Source: Vitellaria paradoxa (Eukaryota; Streptophyta; Magnoliopsida; Ericales; Sapotaceae). From it: DNA of 64,000 nucleotides. Of this stretch, positions 1-12,682 are shown piece after piece. A program made the position numbers and the translations under genes. The stretch lies in contig CM034244.1 in assembly GCA_019916065.1 (NCBI GenBank), positions 25,164,471-25,228,470 of the forward strand, given 5' to 3'. The notes below the pieces were generated by a model that worked only from the letters and a program-made list of their open reading frames with translations, ran no database searches and had not been told where the DNA came from. Each line of letters starts with the position of its first letter. The stretch's first letter is position 1.

Positions 1-81
1 AGATTTTGTAATTGTGGGATCTCCCCTACCATAACAATGAACTACGGAATTTTAACCAACGTGTTAAGTCCATCTTTTATA

Positions 82-1225
82 CACTAGTGGAAAGAGGGGT
101 ATTAGTGACTGCCACAAGCGGTCGCTAAAAGTAAAATAGCAACCGTTAAAAGTATTAGCGACGGCTTAGCGATCGCAATCTAAGCGAAGTCACATTTGGG
201 TCGTCGCTAAAAAGTATCTTAGCGGTCCACTAAATTTTTTACGGCCGCGCCTGCGACCACTTGAGTTAAATCGGTCAGACAATTAGCCGACCGCTGCAAT
301 CCGCTAATACATAAAAAAAATTAAAAAAATATAGAAAAAATAAAAATAGCAACATACCAAAAATTTAAAAAAATTACATTACACAGTAAAAAAAAATTCA
401 ACCGCAATATTTCAACAATTAATATTACATTTCACAACTAACAATTCAAAAAAAAAAATTCCAATCAAACAACCAAAATCCACATTAACAGCATATATAT
501 GAAACTAAACAAATTAATGAGTAAGTTAAATAAAAAAAAAAACCACCACAATAATATATACATGCATGCATAGATGAATCAGCAAACTCCAACCACAAAA
601 CAAAAAAAAAATATTTACATTCATCCAATAATAAACAAAAAATCAAAAAATAATTCAAACTAAAAAAAAAAATCAAACCTGGTGGTGTGGTAGTGAGGCC
701 CTCCAAATAACTCTAATACACAAAAAAAAAAAATTGTTAGTGAGAGAGAACAAGAGAGAGAGAGAGAAACAAAGAACAAGAGAAAGCAAAAGAGAGAGAG
801 AGAGAGAGAGAGCTAGAGAGGGAGAACTTACTGGTGGCGGCCGGCGTCCAGCTACGGCGTGGTGGCAAAGGGAGGAGGGCAAGGAGGAGAGAGGGGTGAG
901 AGGAAAAAGGAGAGAGCGCGGGGGAGGGAGAGGAAAAAGAGGGAGGGAAAAAGAGGAAAAAGAGAGGGAGTATAGTGACCGCCTAAAGCGGTCACTAATC
1001 CTGTCGCCTAAAAAATATTAGCGACTACCATGAGCGGTCGCCCAAATTTTTCCGTCGCCTTTCCTTTTGCACACTTGATTAGCGATGCCCAATATAGCGA
1101 CCGCTTAAAGCGGTCGCTAATAAAGTTATAGCGATCGCCAAAAGCGGTCGCTAATAACGTTATAGCGACCGCCAAAAGCGATCGCCCGAGTTTTCCACTT
1201 GCCGATTGGCCAATCTCTAGTAGTG
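82..1225. mobile_element. Non-autonomous CACTA (En/Spm) DNA transposon
   Basis: The left end begins CACTAGTGGAAAG at 82. The right end, read in reverse complement from 1225, begins CACTACTAGAGATT. Both ends are flanked by the same 3-bp target duplication, ATA (79-81 and 1226-1228), as expected for CACTA elements. Subterminal regions carry many copies, in both orientations, of a motif like AGCGACCGC..AAAGCGGTCGC (about 108-300 and 975-1190), the usual binding-site array for the element's transposase. The interior is A-rich sequence plus a GA microsatellite and encodes nothing credible, so the element would depend on a transposase supplied elsewhere. Apparent ORFs inside are low-complexity translations. 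Confidence 0.9.
752..826. repeat. GA microsatellite inside the CACTA element
   Basis: Imperfect GAGAGA repeats lie inside the non-autonomous CACTA element, with a pure stretch at about 791-812. They produce arginine/glutamate-rich translations that are not genes. Confidence 0.9.
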
Positions 1226-1228
1226 ATA

Positions 1229-2160
1229 CCATCAAGAGTTTTACAATCATATATATATGCCATGTGCTCAGTAAATCATTGTTATGGACTCAAATTCGAC
1301 AAATAAATAGTAAGTTAGTTACATAAAAAATACTAAAAAATTAATGTATAAATAGAATTGTAGAGTTGTATATAATTTAAAGAATGAAATATTGATTTTC
1401 AGAATTATTCTCAAAGAGTTGGATTAAGTCATTGGTTAAACTCATTCCTTTCCTTCTTTCTTATTTTTTTTTTATTTTCTCAGTTGTCATTCACCAAAAT
1501 TAAGGGTATTAACAATCATATGCTTCCAACTTTGTCCCTGAATTTGGATTATTATGAAAGATTTTAGGTATTTAGTTATACAATTCGTAATAGTCTTTTA
1601 CAAAATCCATGTGTACTTTTAATGTATATTCATGATTTAAACTTGATCATTAAGTACATATATTCAACAACTGAGATACAAAATTAGGACACAAGTTGGT
1701 TTCTAACTTCCAACTTCACGCCCACGAATCTTAACTATTGAATAGATAGTTCTCTTTTTCATGTAAATTAGAATTAGGTAATTACAACTGTTAGGTAATT
1801 ATAAAATTTTTAAAATATTTTAATGGATAGAAAATTCTATTTTTGAAAACCATGTAAAAAATCAATTAATACTTGTATGTTCTTAGTTAAAAATGTGACT
1901 CAAATTAATTTAAATAATTAAAATTATAACTATTTTTGTTAAAGAGGAGGTAGTTTTGAAATAACTCCTGATATTATTATGGAAATTATTTTGTTATTTA
2001 TTTGATTTTATCTTTACTTTGTCCATGTGTTTACGTGCACCTTTTTTAGTTCTCTATTTTGTACAAGAATGCCAAGTACATTGTGCAATCACGAGTACGC
2101 CATTAAGCGATTACAATAATTCATTATTTTGTGGGTTCATTGCAAGAAGATGTACTATTG
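1229..2160. other. Intergenic AT-rich DNA, nothing recognised
   Basis: About 930 bp between the first CACTA element and the possible exon remnant. Both strands have frequent stop codons and I see no transposon terminus, RNA gene or long repeat. Confidence 0.6.
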
Positions 2161-2164
2161 TATC

Positions 2165-2433
2165 ACATGATCTCATTAGCTAAGTATGCAAGTCTCTCTA
2201 TCTCTCTTTTTCTCTCTTCCTCCCCACCCTCTGCATCCTTAACCAACAAAAATTAAACAAAATGACAGGTGGTGTGCCGCTAGCATCTAGCCCTGGCCCA
2301 TCTAGAAGCAGTGGGAATGAAAGAACTTCAGGAGGCATTGCCATCTCTCAACTATCCTTCCAATTCCAGCTTGTCGGTTTATTCGCAATTTCATTTCTCA
2401 CAATGCACTTCTTCTACTGATCGATGCTTGATT
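2165..2433 (+). pseudogene. Possible 5' leader plus first-exon remnant, unknown gene
   Basis: A pyrimidine-rich leader (about 2188-2235, CTCTCTATCTCTC type) is followed by an ATG at 2263 that opens a 56-codon frame starting M-T-G-G-V-P-L-A-S-S-P-G-P-S, ending in TGA at 2431-2433. The leader and the non-repetitive, comparatively GC-rich codons resemble the 5' UTR and start of a plant protein-coding gene rather than transposon debris. I do not recognise the protein. No following exon is visible before the repeats at 2.56 kb. It may be a truncated host gene, an exon captured by a transposon, or chance. Confidence 0.3.
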
Positions 2434-2559
2434 AATTTTATGTTTGTCCATTTCAAGATTTCAAGTTATCCATTTATCCGAGGTTTGTACTCTAGATATT
2501 AATTCTATATGCATAGATACTTTCATCATTATTAAAAAAAAAAAAAATAGTAGGTCTGA

Positions 2560-3045
2560 TGTCTGAAATTTCAAATTTAGCAAAATGACAATTTAGACAA
2601 AATTTATCTTTTGGTTATATCCCTAAAAAATGTAAATACCATTAAAATATGACAACCTTAGCGGCAATGTTTGCAATTTCGAATTTTATTAAATGATAAT
2701 TTCAACAAAAGTTATCTTTTGTTTAAACCCTTAAAAGTTATAGGTACTACTATAATAACACAACATTAGTGGCAATGTTTGAAATTTTGAATTTAATAAA
2801 GTGACATTTCAATCAAGCTTAGCACTTCTTTCAACCCTTAAAAATTATTGATTGTTTGAAATTTTGAATTTAGTTAAATGACAATTTTATTGAAACTTAT
2901 TTTGTTTTCATACCCCTCAATGCTATCGACACTATTATAAAAAGACAACAATACGAGCAATGTTTGAACTTTGAAATTTAGTGAAATGACAATTTTAATG
3001 AAACACATCATTTGTTAATACCCTTAAAAATTATTGGTCAACACT
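2560..3045. repeat. Degenerate tandem repeat, about 105-bp unit, five copies
   Basis: The phrase TTGAAATTT(T/C)GAATTTA followed by AAATGACAATTT recurs near 2563, 2667, 2783, 2858 and 2962. Each copy is followed by a shared stretch ending in a form of TACCCTTAAAA. The copies are well diverged and the fourth interval is shortened, so the array is old. No coding potential. Confidence 0.75.
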
Positions 3046-3437
3046 CAAATATGTTCTCTACTCCTAAAAGTATAGAGTTGAATCCACAGGGAAATACTAA
3101 TTAAGTTAATTTACAATTCACTCCTCTCAACTAATTAGTGTCATGCAACTAAAACAAGATCAAAAGAATTTAATTTTTAAGATTATGAAAATAGATTGTA
3201 AGAGATTCTATAAAACAAAATAGCTTTACACTCCATTGGAAATATTCTTTACGTAAAATTGATTTGATTTTAAAATAAAAAATTGATTTGATTTTAAAAT
3301 AAAAAATTAATTTGATTTGATTTGATTTGATTTGATAAATAAAATTGTGTTTGGAGCACATGTTTGAATTTAAGAATTGAATTAAATTAATTTAAAAGAA
3401 ATATGAAATTTCACTCTATTAGTGGAAAAAAAATACG
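3046..3437. other. Intergenic AT-rich DNA with TTGATTTGAT repeats
   Basis: Low-complexity sequence with repeated TTGATTTGATTT and TTTTAAAATAAA blocks at about 3250-3340. No gene or transposon end is seen before the CACTA terminus at 3438. Confidence 0.6.
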
Positions 3438-4069
3438 CACTATAAGAAATAAAAGCATCCACTCGACCACTATTGTAGTCGTCTAAAGTGCCTTAAAGTC
3501 ATCTATTCTTTTAGACAATCACTTCTTGACCACCATAATGCAGTTGTCAATAAAGGGGTCATCAGACAAAATACACGACTGTCTCAAGCAGTCGTCCTGT
3601 GTGTTAACCACCAAACGCGGTCGTGACTTAGATATATCTTGAGCTCATTGTTGATCGCCTCTAAGAAGGTTTTGGTAACCAATATGTTTTTTTTAAATAA
3701 AATAAGCAAATTTCAAATTCCAAAAAAAAAAAAAAAAAACCTATACCTATATACATACAAACAAGCCATGCACATAGACAATTGTCTCAATACATTCAAT
3801 TATCTAACACAAATTAATAAAAATATTATTAAAATAAAAATATTATTCATTACAAATTATCCAACAATTAAACAAGTTATGTAAAAAAATTATATATGTC
3901 TAATTATTACAAAGAAAATTATAAAAAATAATCGTCTTTGAAGTAGCGAGGAGGTCAAAACTGCATTGATCAAATCTAAAATTAATTTAAAATAATTAAA
4001 TTAACTAATGATTTAGAATATAATGAAATTTAAAACAAATTCAAAAACAAATAGACTTTGTAAAATTAA

Positions 4070-5310
4070 ATAAGTTTCAAGTTTCAACTATATACTACCC
4101 GAGACTATTATGAGCAATCTGATGCTCGGATTTGCGCATGGTTCATTTTTACAAGTTACTCATGCCTAGGCCTAGCTACACATCAAATTCCATCAAAATC
4201 GGAAGCATATGCTCGGTTTAAGCAGTTGACTCCCACTTGAGAATTCCTAAGTTTCAAGTTACAACTATAAACTACTTAGGCCATTCCAAGCAATTTGACA
4301 CTCGGATTCGTACACAGTTTGTTTCTACAAATCAGCCATGCCTAGAACTTGCTACACGTCAAGTTTCATTAAGATCGGAGGTTGTATGCTCGATTTGAGA
4401 AGTTGACTTTTAAGTGGAAAATCCTAAGTTTCAACTATGAACTACTCAGGGCCATTCGGAGCAACCCGATACTCAAAATCACGCGCAATTCATTACTATA
4501 AGTCAGTTGTGCCTAACACTCACTACACATCAAGTTATGACAATGTCAGAGGTCATATACTTGGTTTAAGCAATTGACTCCTACTTGGAAATTCCTTAGT
4601 TTTACGTTTTAGTTATAAAGTATCCGAGGCCATTCCAAGCAATCTGACATTCAGATTTGTGCATGGTTCATTTCTATAAGTTAATCGTGCATAAGACTTG
4701 TTACACATTAAGTTTTGTCGATATCGGAGGCTATATGCTCAGTTTAAACAGTTAACTCCCACTTGAGAAATCTAACTATAAACTACCCAAGGTTATTCCA
4801 AACAATCTGACATTTAGAATCATGCGCGGTTTATTTCTGCAAGTCTTCATAACTAGAACTTGCTACACATCAAGTTCTATTGAGAACATAGGCTATATGC
4901 TCGGTTTGAATAATTGACCCCTACTTGGGAAATCCTACGTTTCATGTTTCAACTAAAAACTACCAGGGGCCATTCCAAGCAATCTAATGCTCGAATTCCC
5001 GCGCGGTTTATTTCTGTATATCTAGAACTTGCTACATGTCAAGTTTCGTTAAAATCAAAGGCTGTATGCTCGATTTGAGCAATTAACTCCGACTTGAAAA
5101 ATCTTAAATTTCAAGTTTCAACTATAAACTACCCGAGGGCCATTCTGAGCAATTTGACGCTCGAAATCATGCATGGTTTTTTTCTATAATTCACTCATGC
5201 CTAGCACTTGTTACACATCAAGTTTCTTTGAGATCTGAGGCTGCATGCTCGGTTTAAGCAGTCAACTTCTACTTGGGAAATCCTAAGCTTCAAGTTTCAA
5301 CTATGTTCAA
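4070..5310. repeat. Subterminal tandem array, about 173-bp unit, eight copies
   Basis: The phrase CAACTATAAACTAC recurs in variant form near 4087, 4264, 4434, 4609, 4772, 4949, 5122 and 5297, so the period is about 170-177 bp. Each unit also holds CCATTCCAAGCAAT, a CTACACATCAAGTT phrase and a GTATGCTCG(A/G)TTT phrase in the same order. Units differ at many positions. The array lies between the CACTA left end and its coding region, where plant CACTA elements often carry such repeats. Confidence 0.85.
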
Positions 5311-5439
5311 CTTCATATTTTAATTTTACATCCTAAACATTTGTATTCAACTCCTAAATTAATTATTATAAATATTAATAGATATTTAAAAAATGAGAAT
5401 ATATATGTAGTAATAATGAAATGATACCTTATCATGATC

Positions 5440-7540
5440 GTCTCCAAGTCCTAAAGGGTGGCATCCCCCGGTGTTATAATCAGCACCCTACAGTCAATAA
5501 CTTAAAAATTAGTAGCCATCTAGTTGGAAAAAAATTAAGAGATTTTTTAAAAATTTGATAAAGTTTTAATATGTTACTTGAGTTGGAGGTCTAAAGTCAT
5601 GAAACTTAGCCTGCAGCTCATTGTGCACCCAGTCCATACGCTGGTTGATCTTAGCATAGATTGCATCAAGGACCTTAGCTCGAAGCTCGGCCTAAACCTT
5701 AGCCCGTAGTTAATCGCGTCACTCTGCCTGGTAGGTCCTGAGGCGTGTGGTAATAAGGCATTCAATGTCCTTATTCGTGTGCCTCTGAGAAGACATAGAC
5801 GTGGTAGACGTGGTGGACTATTGGATACCAGACCAGGGTATTCCATCGCCCACCCCATGCGTGTAGTCATGGCCTTGCCGGCCTATAACCTTGATGAAGA
5901 TGGCATCGTGCCTCTCTCATGAGTCTTGCCCAGCCTCTGGAAGATACGCCAAGTGTGCATGAAGCTACTTTATAATGGCTCGAACGTCAGGGTAGAACGG
6001 GTCCGTATCCTCTCAAATACACTGATCTAATCGATGAAGAGCCCCTTACTTCTATTTGCACACAAAAATAAATTAAGTTAGTTGCAAAAATTAAAAAAGT
6101 TACTAATGTGAGAAGATAATCAAAACTTATGATTAATATAAACACGGTTATATACCTCATGAAGTATTTTCTGCAAGTGTCTCCCACCCATCGTGTGTAT
6201 CGGGCCGAACATCTCCTAATTCCAGGAGTTTCGTGACGACTCAGCCTATGTTCGAACAATTAGAATTAGTTAGTAACAACTTATGTAAATATTATATGTA
6301 GTAATTTGAAAGTCTAAAATTATACTTTGGCTGGCTCGCTTTATTAGTATGAGATGAGGTATGGCCACTACTTTAAGACAATGCATAGTAGACATCGCTG
6401 AAGAATGTCTCGGGCATCCTAGAAGGGCTTCCAATACTTACTCTTGATGCTGTGCTTGTAGTCCTTCCATATCTTTTAGCATTTGCCAATAGAAATAGAC
6501 CAAAAGTCAAGAGGATAATCCAAGACATTATCCTAAAAAATTTATGTTAAATATAAAGAAATTGTAATTAGCGTGGTAGTTACATAAAAAAAGGTCTCAA
6601 TTAAAAAGTGTCAAGTTTTCTTATCATAACCTCCTGCCAGATGTAGTCTAATGTCTCCATGGGCACGACTGCCTAATATATAAGAGACATAGGCACAACG
6701 CATTCGTCTCAGACCACCATGCGTAGCTGCCTAGTCAGCCTACTACCTGACTTCTCTATAGAGTGGTAGTAGCAATTGAACTCAGCCTGAAAAGGCTGGT
6801 TGCTACCCCATTCCTATACGGAGGTGGTAACGCCCGAGAGACTGCAGTGGTACTTGCAATTCCTACAATCATTCAACTTAATATATTAAATAATTTAGAA
6901 AAATAAATTTAACCAGAAATAGTTAACTATAAATTCAAGGTATATATAAAAACATATACTTGACGTACCAAAAGTGCATGGATCTTGTGTGGCTGTGGCA
7001 TTGGTTTGGGAGCCTTTGGCCGATGTGGATGCGATAGGGGTGGTCGGGCCCGACGAGATGAAAACGGGGCATGGCGCTCACAGCTAGCGCTCGATGTAGG
7101 GGGCCGGGTATAGTTGGATGATCTAGAGGGGATATGGGTAAAGTAGAAGCAATGAGGGGCATAGGGGTCAATGTGAAGGGGGTAGGGCCCTCAGGTGGTG
7201 GATGGTGCATAAGAAGACATGGGGTCATATCCTTAAGGGGATGAAGAGGTAACAAAGGGCTTTGGGGTGCTAGCCAAAGTTGAGGGCCGGCTAGGGGCAA
7301 GTACCAGAGCTGGTGGCTATAGGGTTAGGCTATAGTGTAGAAGTAGGTAGGATGAGGGGCTAAATGGCATTAGAGGGGCCAAGTTGGGTGGTCAAGGCAG
7401 ATGGGGTGAAGGGATCTCGGCTACCAAAATTAACATAGGCTCGACTCCTGCTGCTACGTCGGCCCATGCATACGTTATGTGTGCTTGCTCACCAGTGGTT
7501 AGAGGATGACCTCTCTTCTTCCCACGTGCCATCAATTGCA
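5440..7540 (-). pseudogene. Degenerate second coding region of the CACTA element (unidentified)
   Basis: Broken minus-strand frames (for example 5574-5870, 5987-6259 and a proline-rich frame at 6935-7300) fill the space between the tandem array and the transposase. Base composition is richer in G+C than the flanks. By position it could be the smaller TNPA/Ptta-type gene that accompanies TNP2 in CACTA elements. I cannot identify a domain with confidence, and stop codons and frameshifts are frequent. Confidence 0.35.
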
Positions 7541-8959
7541 TATCTTACATGTTGAACTATACATTAGCCAGAGACAATACTTAATAGATTTCATACATTA
7601 TATACTAGTCACATATGTATAAAAGAATATTGGTTATGAGAAAATAAGACAACAAAAATATCAAAGGTTGTCATGTAACTAGAAATTCAACTATATCTCT
7701 TTCAACCATCTCTTTAACTTAATCAATATCCTATTCACGAGTTGAAATATCAGTGTCACTTAGCTCCTATCAGGGGTACCCCTTTACTACTGGATCATCA
7801 CAGTCAATTTCAAATACCCCCTTCTTGATTTTAATAGCAATGTGGCAATTTGGATCCACGAGGTCCTCAACAAAGAAGTAAAACATGTTTAGCTTGGGAT
7901 ACTAGAATATAAGGTTCATTGCTAATCCGATCATCTTTGTACCTTCGGTTGTTGAAGTTAACCAACGTGAATTTATAATCATAGCTTTTTACACCATATC
8001 TGGGATCTACCTAATCACATTTAAATATCAAAACTTTGAGCTTTTTATCGTATCTAATTTTGATAATGTCTATAAGTAGCCAATAATAAAATATAGCTCC
8101 TACACAAGGGTTGTTGTCCTTCTGTCTTGAAAAACTTAGGGTATCAACTTGAGAGATACACCATAGTCTTGTGTTACCCATCTATCATCCAACTCTTTGG
8201 TATGGAACTAAAACCCATTGATGTCACAACTTTTATAGCAATGTGCTAAGGTAAGCAATCCATTGGCCAATGTATTGGTTTCATCAGAGAAAGATTCACT
8301 GGACATTCTACAGAGATTGTGCACTTGTTCGCATGATTAATTGAGTTAGGATGAAAATAATAATAGTGAATGAAAAAAAGATCACACGTGAAATGAGTTG
8401 AAGTGTTCACTATATATTACATGGTTAGTTGCCCGAGACAACTTCTGCTTTATTTCAATCTGGTGTTTCCTATTCATAGAAATCTAAGTAAGTATTAAAG
8501 AATATTGCTTTGACTATCAATGATGAAGAATATCATTGAAATTAAAGGATAACAACTTATTGAATGAATGGTTAAACCAAGATTGTATTGAATAGCATAT
8601 ACCAGTGAGCTTAAACCTATAAATTTTTAGCGAGATTGAAGGATGTTCCATCACCAACTAGACCTTTGTGAATTCATTGGCAATAATTAAATTTGGACTC
8701 AAAACATGGCACAGAAGTTGTTACATTCTTCCATCAAAAATCCTCTAGCCATCAACGTCTCAGTATGGGCTTTGTTACAAACATACTGCTTTAAGATCTT
8801 GAGATATCTTTTAATCGAGGACATCCATCGAAATTGGATAGGGCCACCTAACATAGTTTTTTCTACTAAGTGTACTATCAACAGTACCATTATGTCAAAA
8901 AAAGGTAGGTGAAAATATTGTCTTGAGATGACAAGGTGTTACCGAACTTTGATCTCTGA

Positions 8960-9105
8960 GATTTGTAAATCGTCTGGACGACTGACTTTTAAACACAAAT
9001 GTCTGAAAAAGTTACTGAGCTCAATCAATAGATTTTGTAAATCATCTGGATGGTTGACTTTTAAACACAAATGTCTAAAAAAGTTACTGAGCTCAATCAA
9101 TCTTC
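8960..9105 (-). repeat. 72-bp in-frame tandem duplication within TNP2
   Basis: GTTACTGAGCTCAATCAAT occurs at 9011 and again at 9083, and the surrounding 72 bp are duplicated with few differences. This doubles a 24-residue segment with the motif IELSNFFRHLCLKV. A multiple of three suggests it could have arisen while the frame was still open, but that is not proven. Confidence 0.85.
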
Positions 9106-9870
9106 GACAAGCATTGGCGAATGGCAATAGGGATCAGTTGTTACATAAGAATGTAACCATCATGACTCTTCAAGTCGGAAAAAGTCCTCTCTTGCATGTT
9201 CAACACCCGTCTCAAAATATTAGAGCAATATCCATCAGGCACCTGTTACACCTTTGAGTAATGTGAGGAGCAAGTCTTTCTCATCCTTGCTCATTGTGAA
9301 TTATGCTAGGGGTAAATACACTCTATTTGTTCCTCTCAACTGCAAATGTAATGATTACCTCACTCCCATATCCTCCAAATCATGCTGATCATTGACATTA
9401 TCTTTCAATCTTATTTTATCACCAACTATCGTCCATAATAAGTTATTGTACACATTCCTCTCAATGTATATCACATCCAAGTTGTGCACTAGTAAATTGT
9501 CCAACTAGTACATTAACTCGAAAAATATGCTCATTTTCTTCCAATGATGTGTACGAGGCTCATTTAATCTGGGTAGTGACTCTCGTAAGTCATTCGGCTT
9601 GTATGTAGTAAGTAAACCATTCGAATCATGTTGGCTCAACAGGTCATTACCAATCAATCTCTTTGTTGCCATTTCAAATTCTCAGTTGCCATAAAAAATA
9701 GTTCTCTATTCCTCTGGAACCTATGTGTACTAGGTAAGAAACATTTGTGGCTCATATAACCAAACTTCTTGCCATAACGCAACCACTGTGGTTGCATGCT
9801 CTTATTGTAGGGAGGACATACAAACTCTCCTTCATACTCACCTAATTGTCCATTACGAAGCCACACAGAG

Positions 9871-11634
9871 TGACCATTCTCTAATTGGGTAGTGGCTCAC
9901 TCTCAAGTATAAGAGGTCGGTTGAGTTTAGTCTAGGTGAGTCCTAGGTCATCTTCCACAGGGAGCAAGATTATGACTAAATCTTTGGAAAACTTGGTTTT
10001 GAAAACACCTGCAAAAATCTTAAAAAGAAAATATGAAAATCTTTTTGGAGTTTTTGAATAGGGAATTGAGATGATGATTTGAAAATTGAAAACACCAATT
10101 AGATGAAAAACGAAAACACAAAGATGCAAACTTTAACAAACTACGTAAATTGAACTTAAACAAACTATGTGAATGGAAACACTTGGCTTTAACCTAATCC
10201 TGTAATGTTCTCGAAAGGCTGAATTCGGATATGTATTTAACGCAACCTAATTCTTACACCTGTAATATTAGGTCAGAAGATTCAACATTAGAAAACTCTT
10301 TTTGCAAGGGAATTGCTATTCTAGGGTTTTGAAATCAAGTTCGCAATCACCGGGACATGGAATTGACCTTCGATTTACACGGTTGTAAACGAAATTCAAT
10401 TGTATCACAGGTGGTTCGTTTTCGAAAAATAACCTAAAATAACGATCCTTACGTTTTTACTCAAAGGATAATAAACATATTGCACTTTACATTATCCAAA
10501 TTCAACTCTTCAATTTCATCACGTTCCTAGATTAAAGCCAAGAAAAACCCTAGCCTAGCATTGCGAAAGCATGAACAAAGCCTTTCGAAAATAAAATCAT
10601 CTTCATCATGCAATAAAACACAAAAACGAAGTAGATCGAAAAGGTTTAAAGCGATTTAGAAAACAAATCAATCGCAAACAAAGACTATGAAGTAATACGA
10701 AGCGAAAATAAAGAACAAAGCTATAGAGAATAATAAACCTTTAATTAAAACGAAGTAACGAATGTAACTTACAAGTTTATCTTAATGTGAAGATGAAACA
10801 AAGCTTGAACAACCCAAATCGAAATCAAAACCTTAACCCTAATCTAAACTAAACTAAGAAAAGAGAAGAAGTGTGTAAGGCTTTCCCACCTCAGTACATC
10901 AGAAATTTGCCCTTTTATATCATTACATAAATCAAGGGCATAAAGGTAAAATTATAACTCAAAACTTCATTCTGAACGTGTGCTGAAAAAGACATCATGG
11001 GTGCCCATGGGTAAGTGTGGGGCGCCCATGGCTTAGTTGTCCAAGTGTTTGATGAAGTCCTCAGTCAGCTGCTCAAAAACCTCTCTCGGTAGGCACCCAT
11101 CTGATTAAGGGTGAGGTGCCCATGACCACTGAGGGGCACCCGTGAATAATGAGAGGCGCCCGTGGCCTCTGTGGGGCGCCCATGGTAGATGTCGGGCGCC
11201 CGTCTGCAACCATAGTGAGTAGTGATTCTTAGACAACTTTCTATCCTTGACGTCCGATGCGATTTTGACCCTCAAGATGATTGATTTGGGCTTTGACTAA
11301 AACACAAAAGTTGTAGCCTTTCAAGTCTTCTTTCCAACCCAAAAAGAATCGTGTCGATCAGAGTTATGAGCAAAAACTTATGGCCAAAATACTGAGAAGG
11401 TGTCGTGCAACATACTACTGCAATATGTCTTCGACCGGTTCGCTTTGGCTTCTCCTCACATGCACCCTTGGTATCATTTAGGCCTAAAACACCATATCAT
11501 ATCACCTAAAATACACAAACACCAAGAATGCATGGAAATTAGATAATCATGCTAACACATCGCCAATAATGACTATAAATGCATAATTAGTATGCTTAAT
11601 ATATATCTAATTGTACAATAACGCATGCTAATCA
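9871..11634 (-). repeat. 3' LTR of the gag-only element (1764 bp)
   Basis: It starts TGACCATTCTCTAATT on the plus strand and ends CATGCTAATCA. A minus-strand TATA-like box (GATATAAAAGGG) lies near 10911-10922. A GC-rich segment with repeated GGGCGCCC motifs lies at about 11000-11210. By eye it differs from the right LTR by roughly a few percent of substitutions. Confidence 0.92.
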
Positions 11635-11648
11635 CACCCCCAACCTAG
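11635..11648 (-). other. Polypurine tract next to the 3' LTR
   Basis: On the minus strand this reads AGGTTGGGGGTG and directly abuts the LTR start TGATTAGCATG. It is a purine-rich primer site for plus-strand DNA synthesis, and its place fixes the element's orientation. Confidence 0.65.
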
Positions 11649-12651
11649 ACATTGCTAGTCCCTAGCAGTGCATGCAATTAAACCATGGGGTACAAAAACA
11701 AATGCAAGGACACCCACAACATATAAGCTCTTATTCAAATCAAAATAAGACAAAATAAAAACTAACTAAGGTGATGTCCGTTTTTCGTGGGAGACACACG
11801 ACCACACTTAGCATTTGAGGTAAGCCCTTTAAACCCCTAGGTTCCCCCTAGTGGATAAGTAAGGTCTCGTGAGGGTTTGCAGTGATGCTACCCACAAACA
11901 TCTATGGTATGGTCTCAAGGTGTCAAAGAGCAATTAAGGTCAACAATGACTCGAGTTTAAGCCCAACAAGTCACAAAATTTAAATATTATGTGTATTCCC
12001 AAGTGGTAGCATGAAAGCATGGACTATCAAAGTATAAAGAGCATGTGTACAAAAGTGTTTCATTCATCCAACAAGGTTGCAAGAGCATAAACGGAACTAG
12101 GCTTTGACTTCAAAAACTCACAAAGTAGATCACTCATAGAAAAAAAACTCACTCATCAAGGGTTCATTCATACCTATGAGCATAAAATGCTCTCCTAGTT
12201 GCACACAACCTCACAAATAAGTGAGTGAATTGAATTGAAGTTTCGAATGGACAGCTCATATCAAAAAGTTTCAATGCCATGTAATGGATCACACCACACA
12301 ACCTACACAAGTCCACTACATGCACACAGAAGAATTGTTCACTTAGAATCCGCTAGGTCTTTGTTTTGGTTGTAACTTGGCCAAGGAGAATGGTTAACAA
12401 AGAAAGATATGGAAATCAAGGTACACGTCTTAGGAGAAAAATGGTCAAGTGCTCTCAAATCCCTTATTACCCAATCTCTTTCTATCCCCAACAAGGATCC
12501 CAACAAGAAGCTTATTCACACTAAATACGACCCTTGGGACAATTGCAAATATTGCAAACAATGTACAAGTCCCAAAATTACACAAGCGAAAAGGAATGAC
12601 AAACTTTTTTTTTTTTCGTTTTCTCTCCGTTTTTTTTCTTTTTTTCTTTTC

Positions 12652-12682
<31 letters not shown>

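Noticed and set aside
734..1021. 95-codon plus-strand frame, Arg/Glu-rich
   Set aside because: It is the GA microsatellite and GGAGAG repeats inside the CACTA element.
9932..10129. 65-codon frame repeated at 15797-15994
   Set aside because: The two copies are the same LTR position in the two LTRs; no domain, short and absent from the solo LTR.
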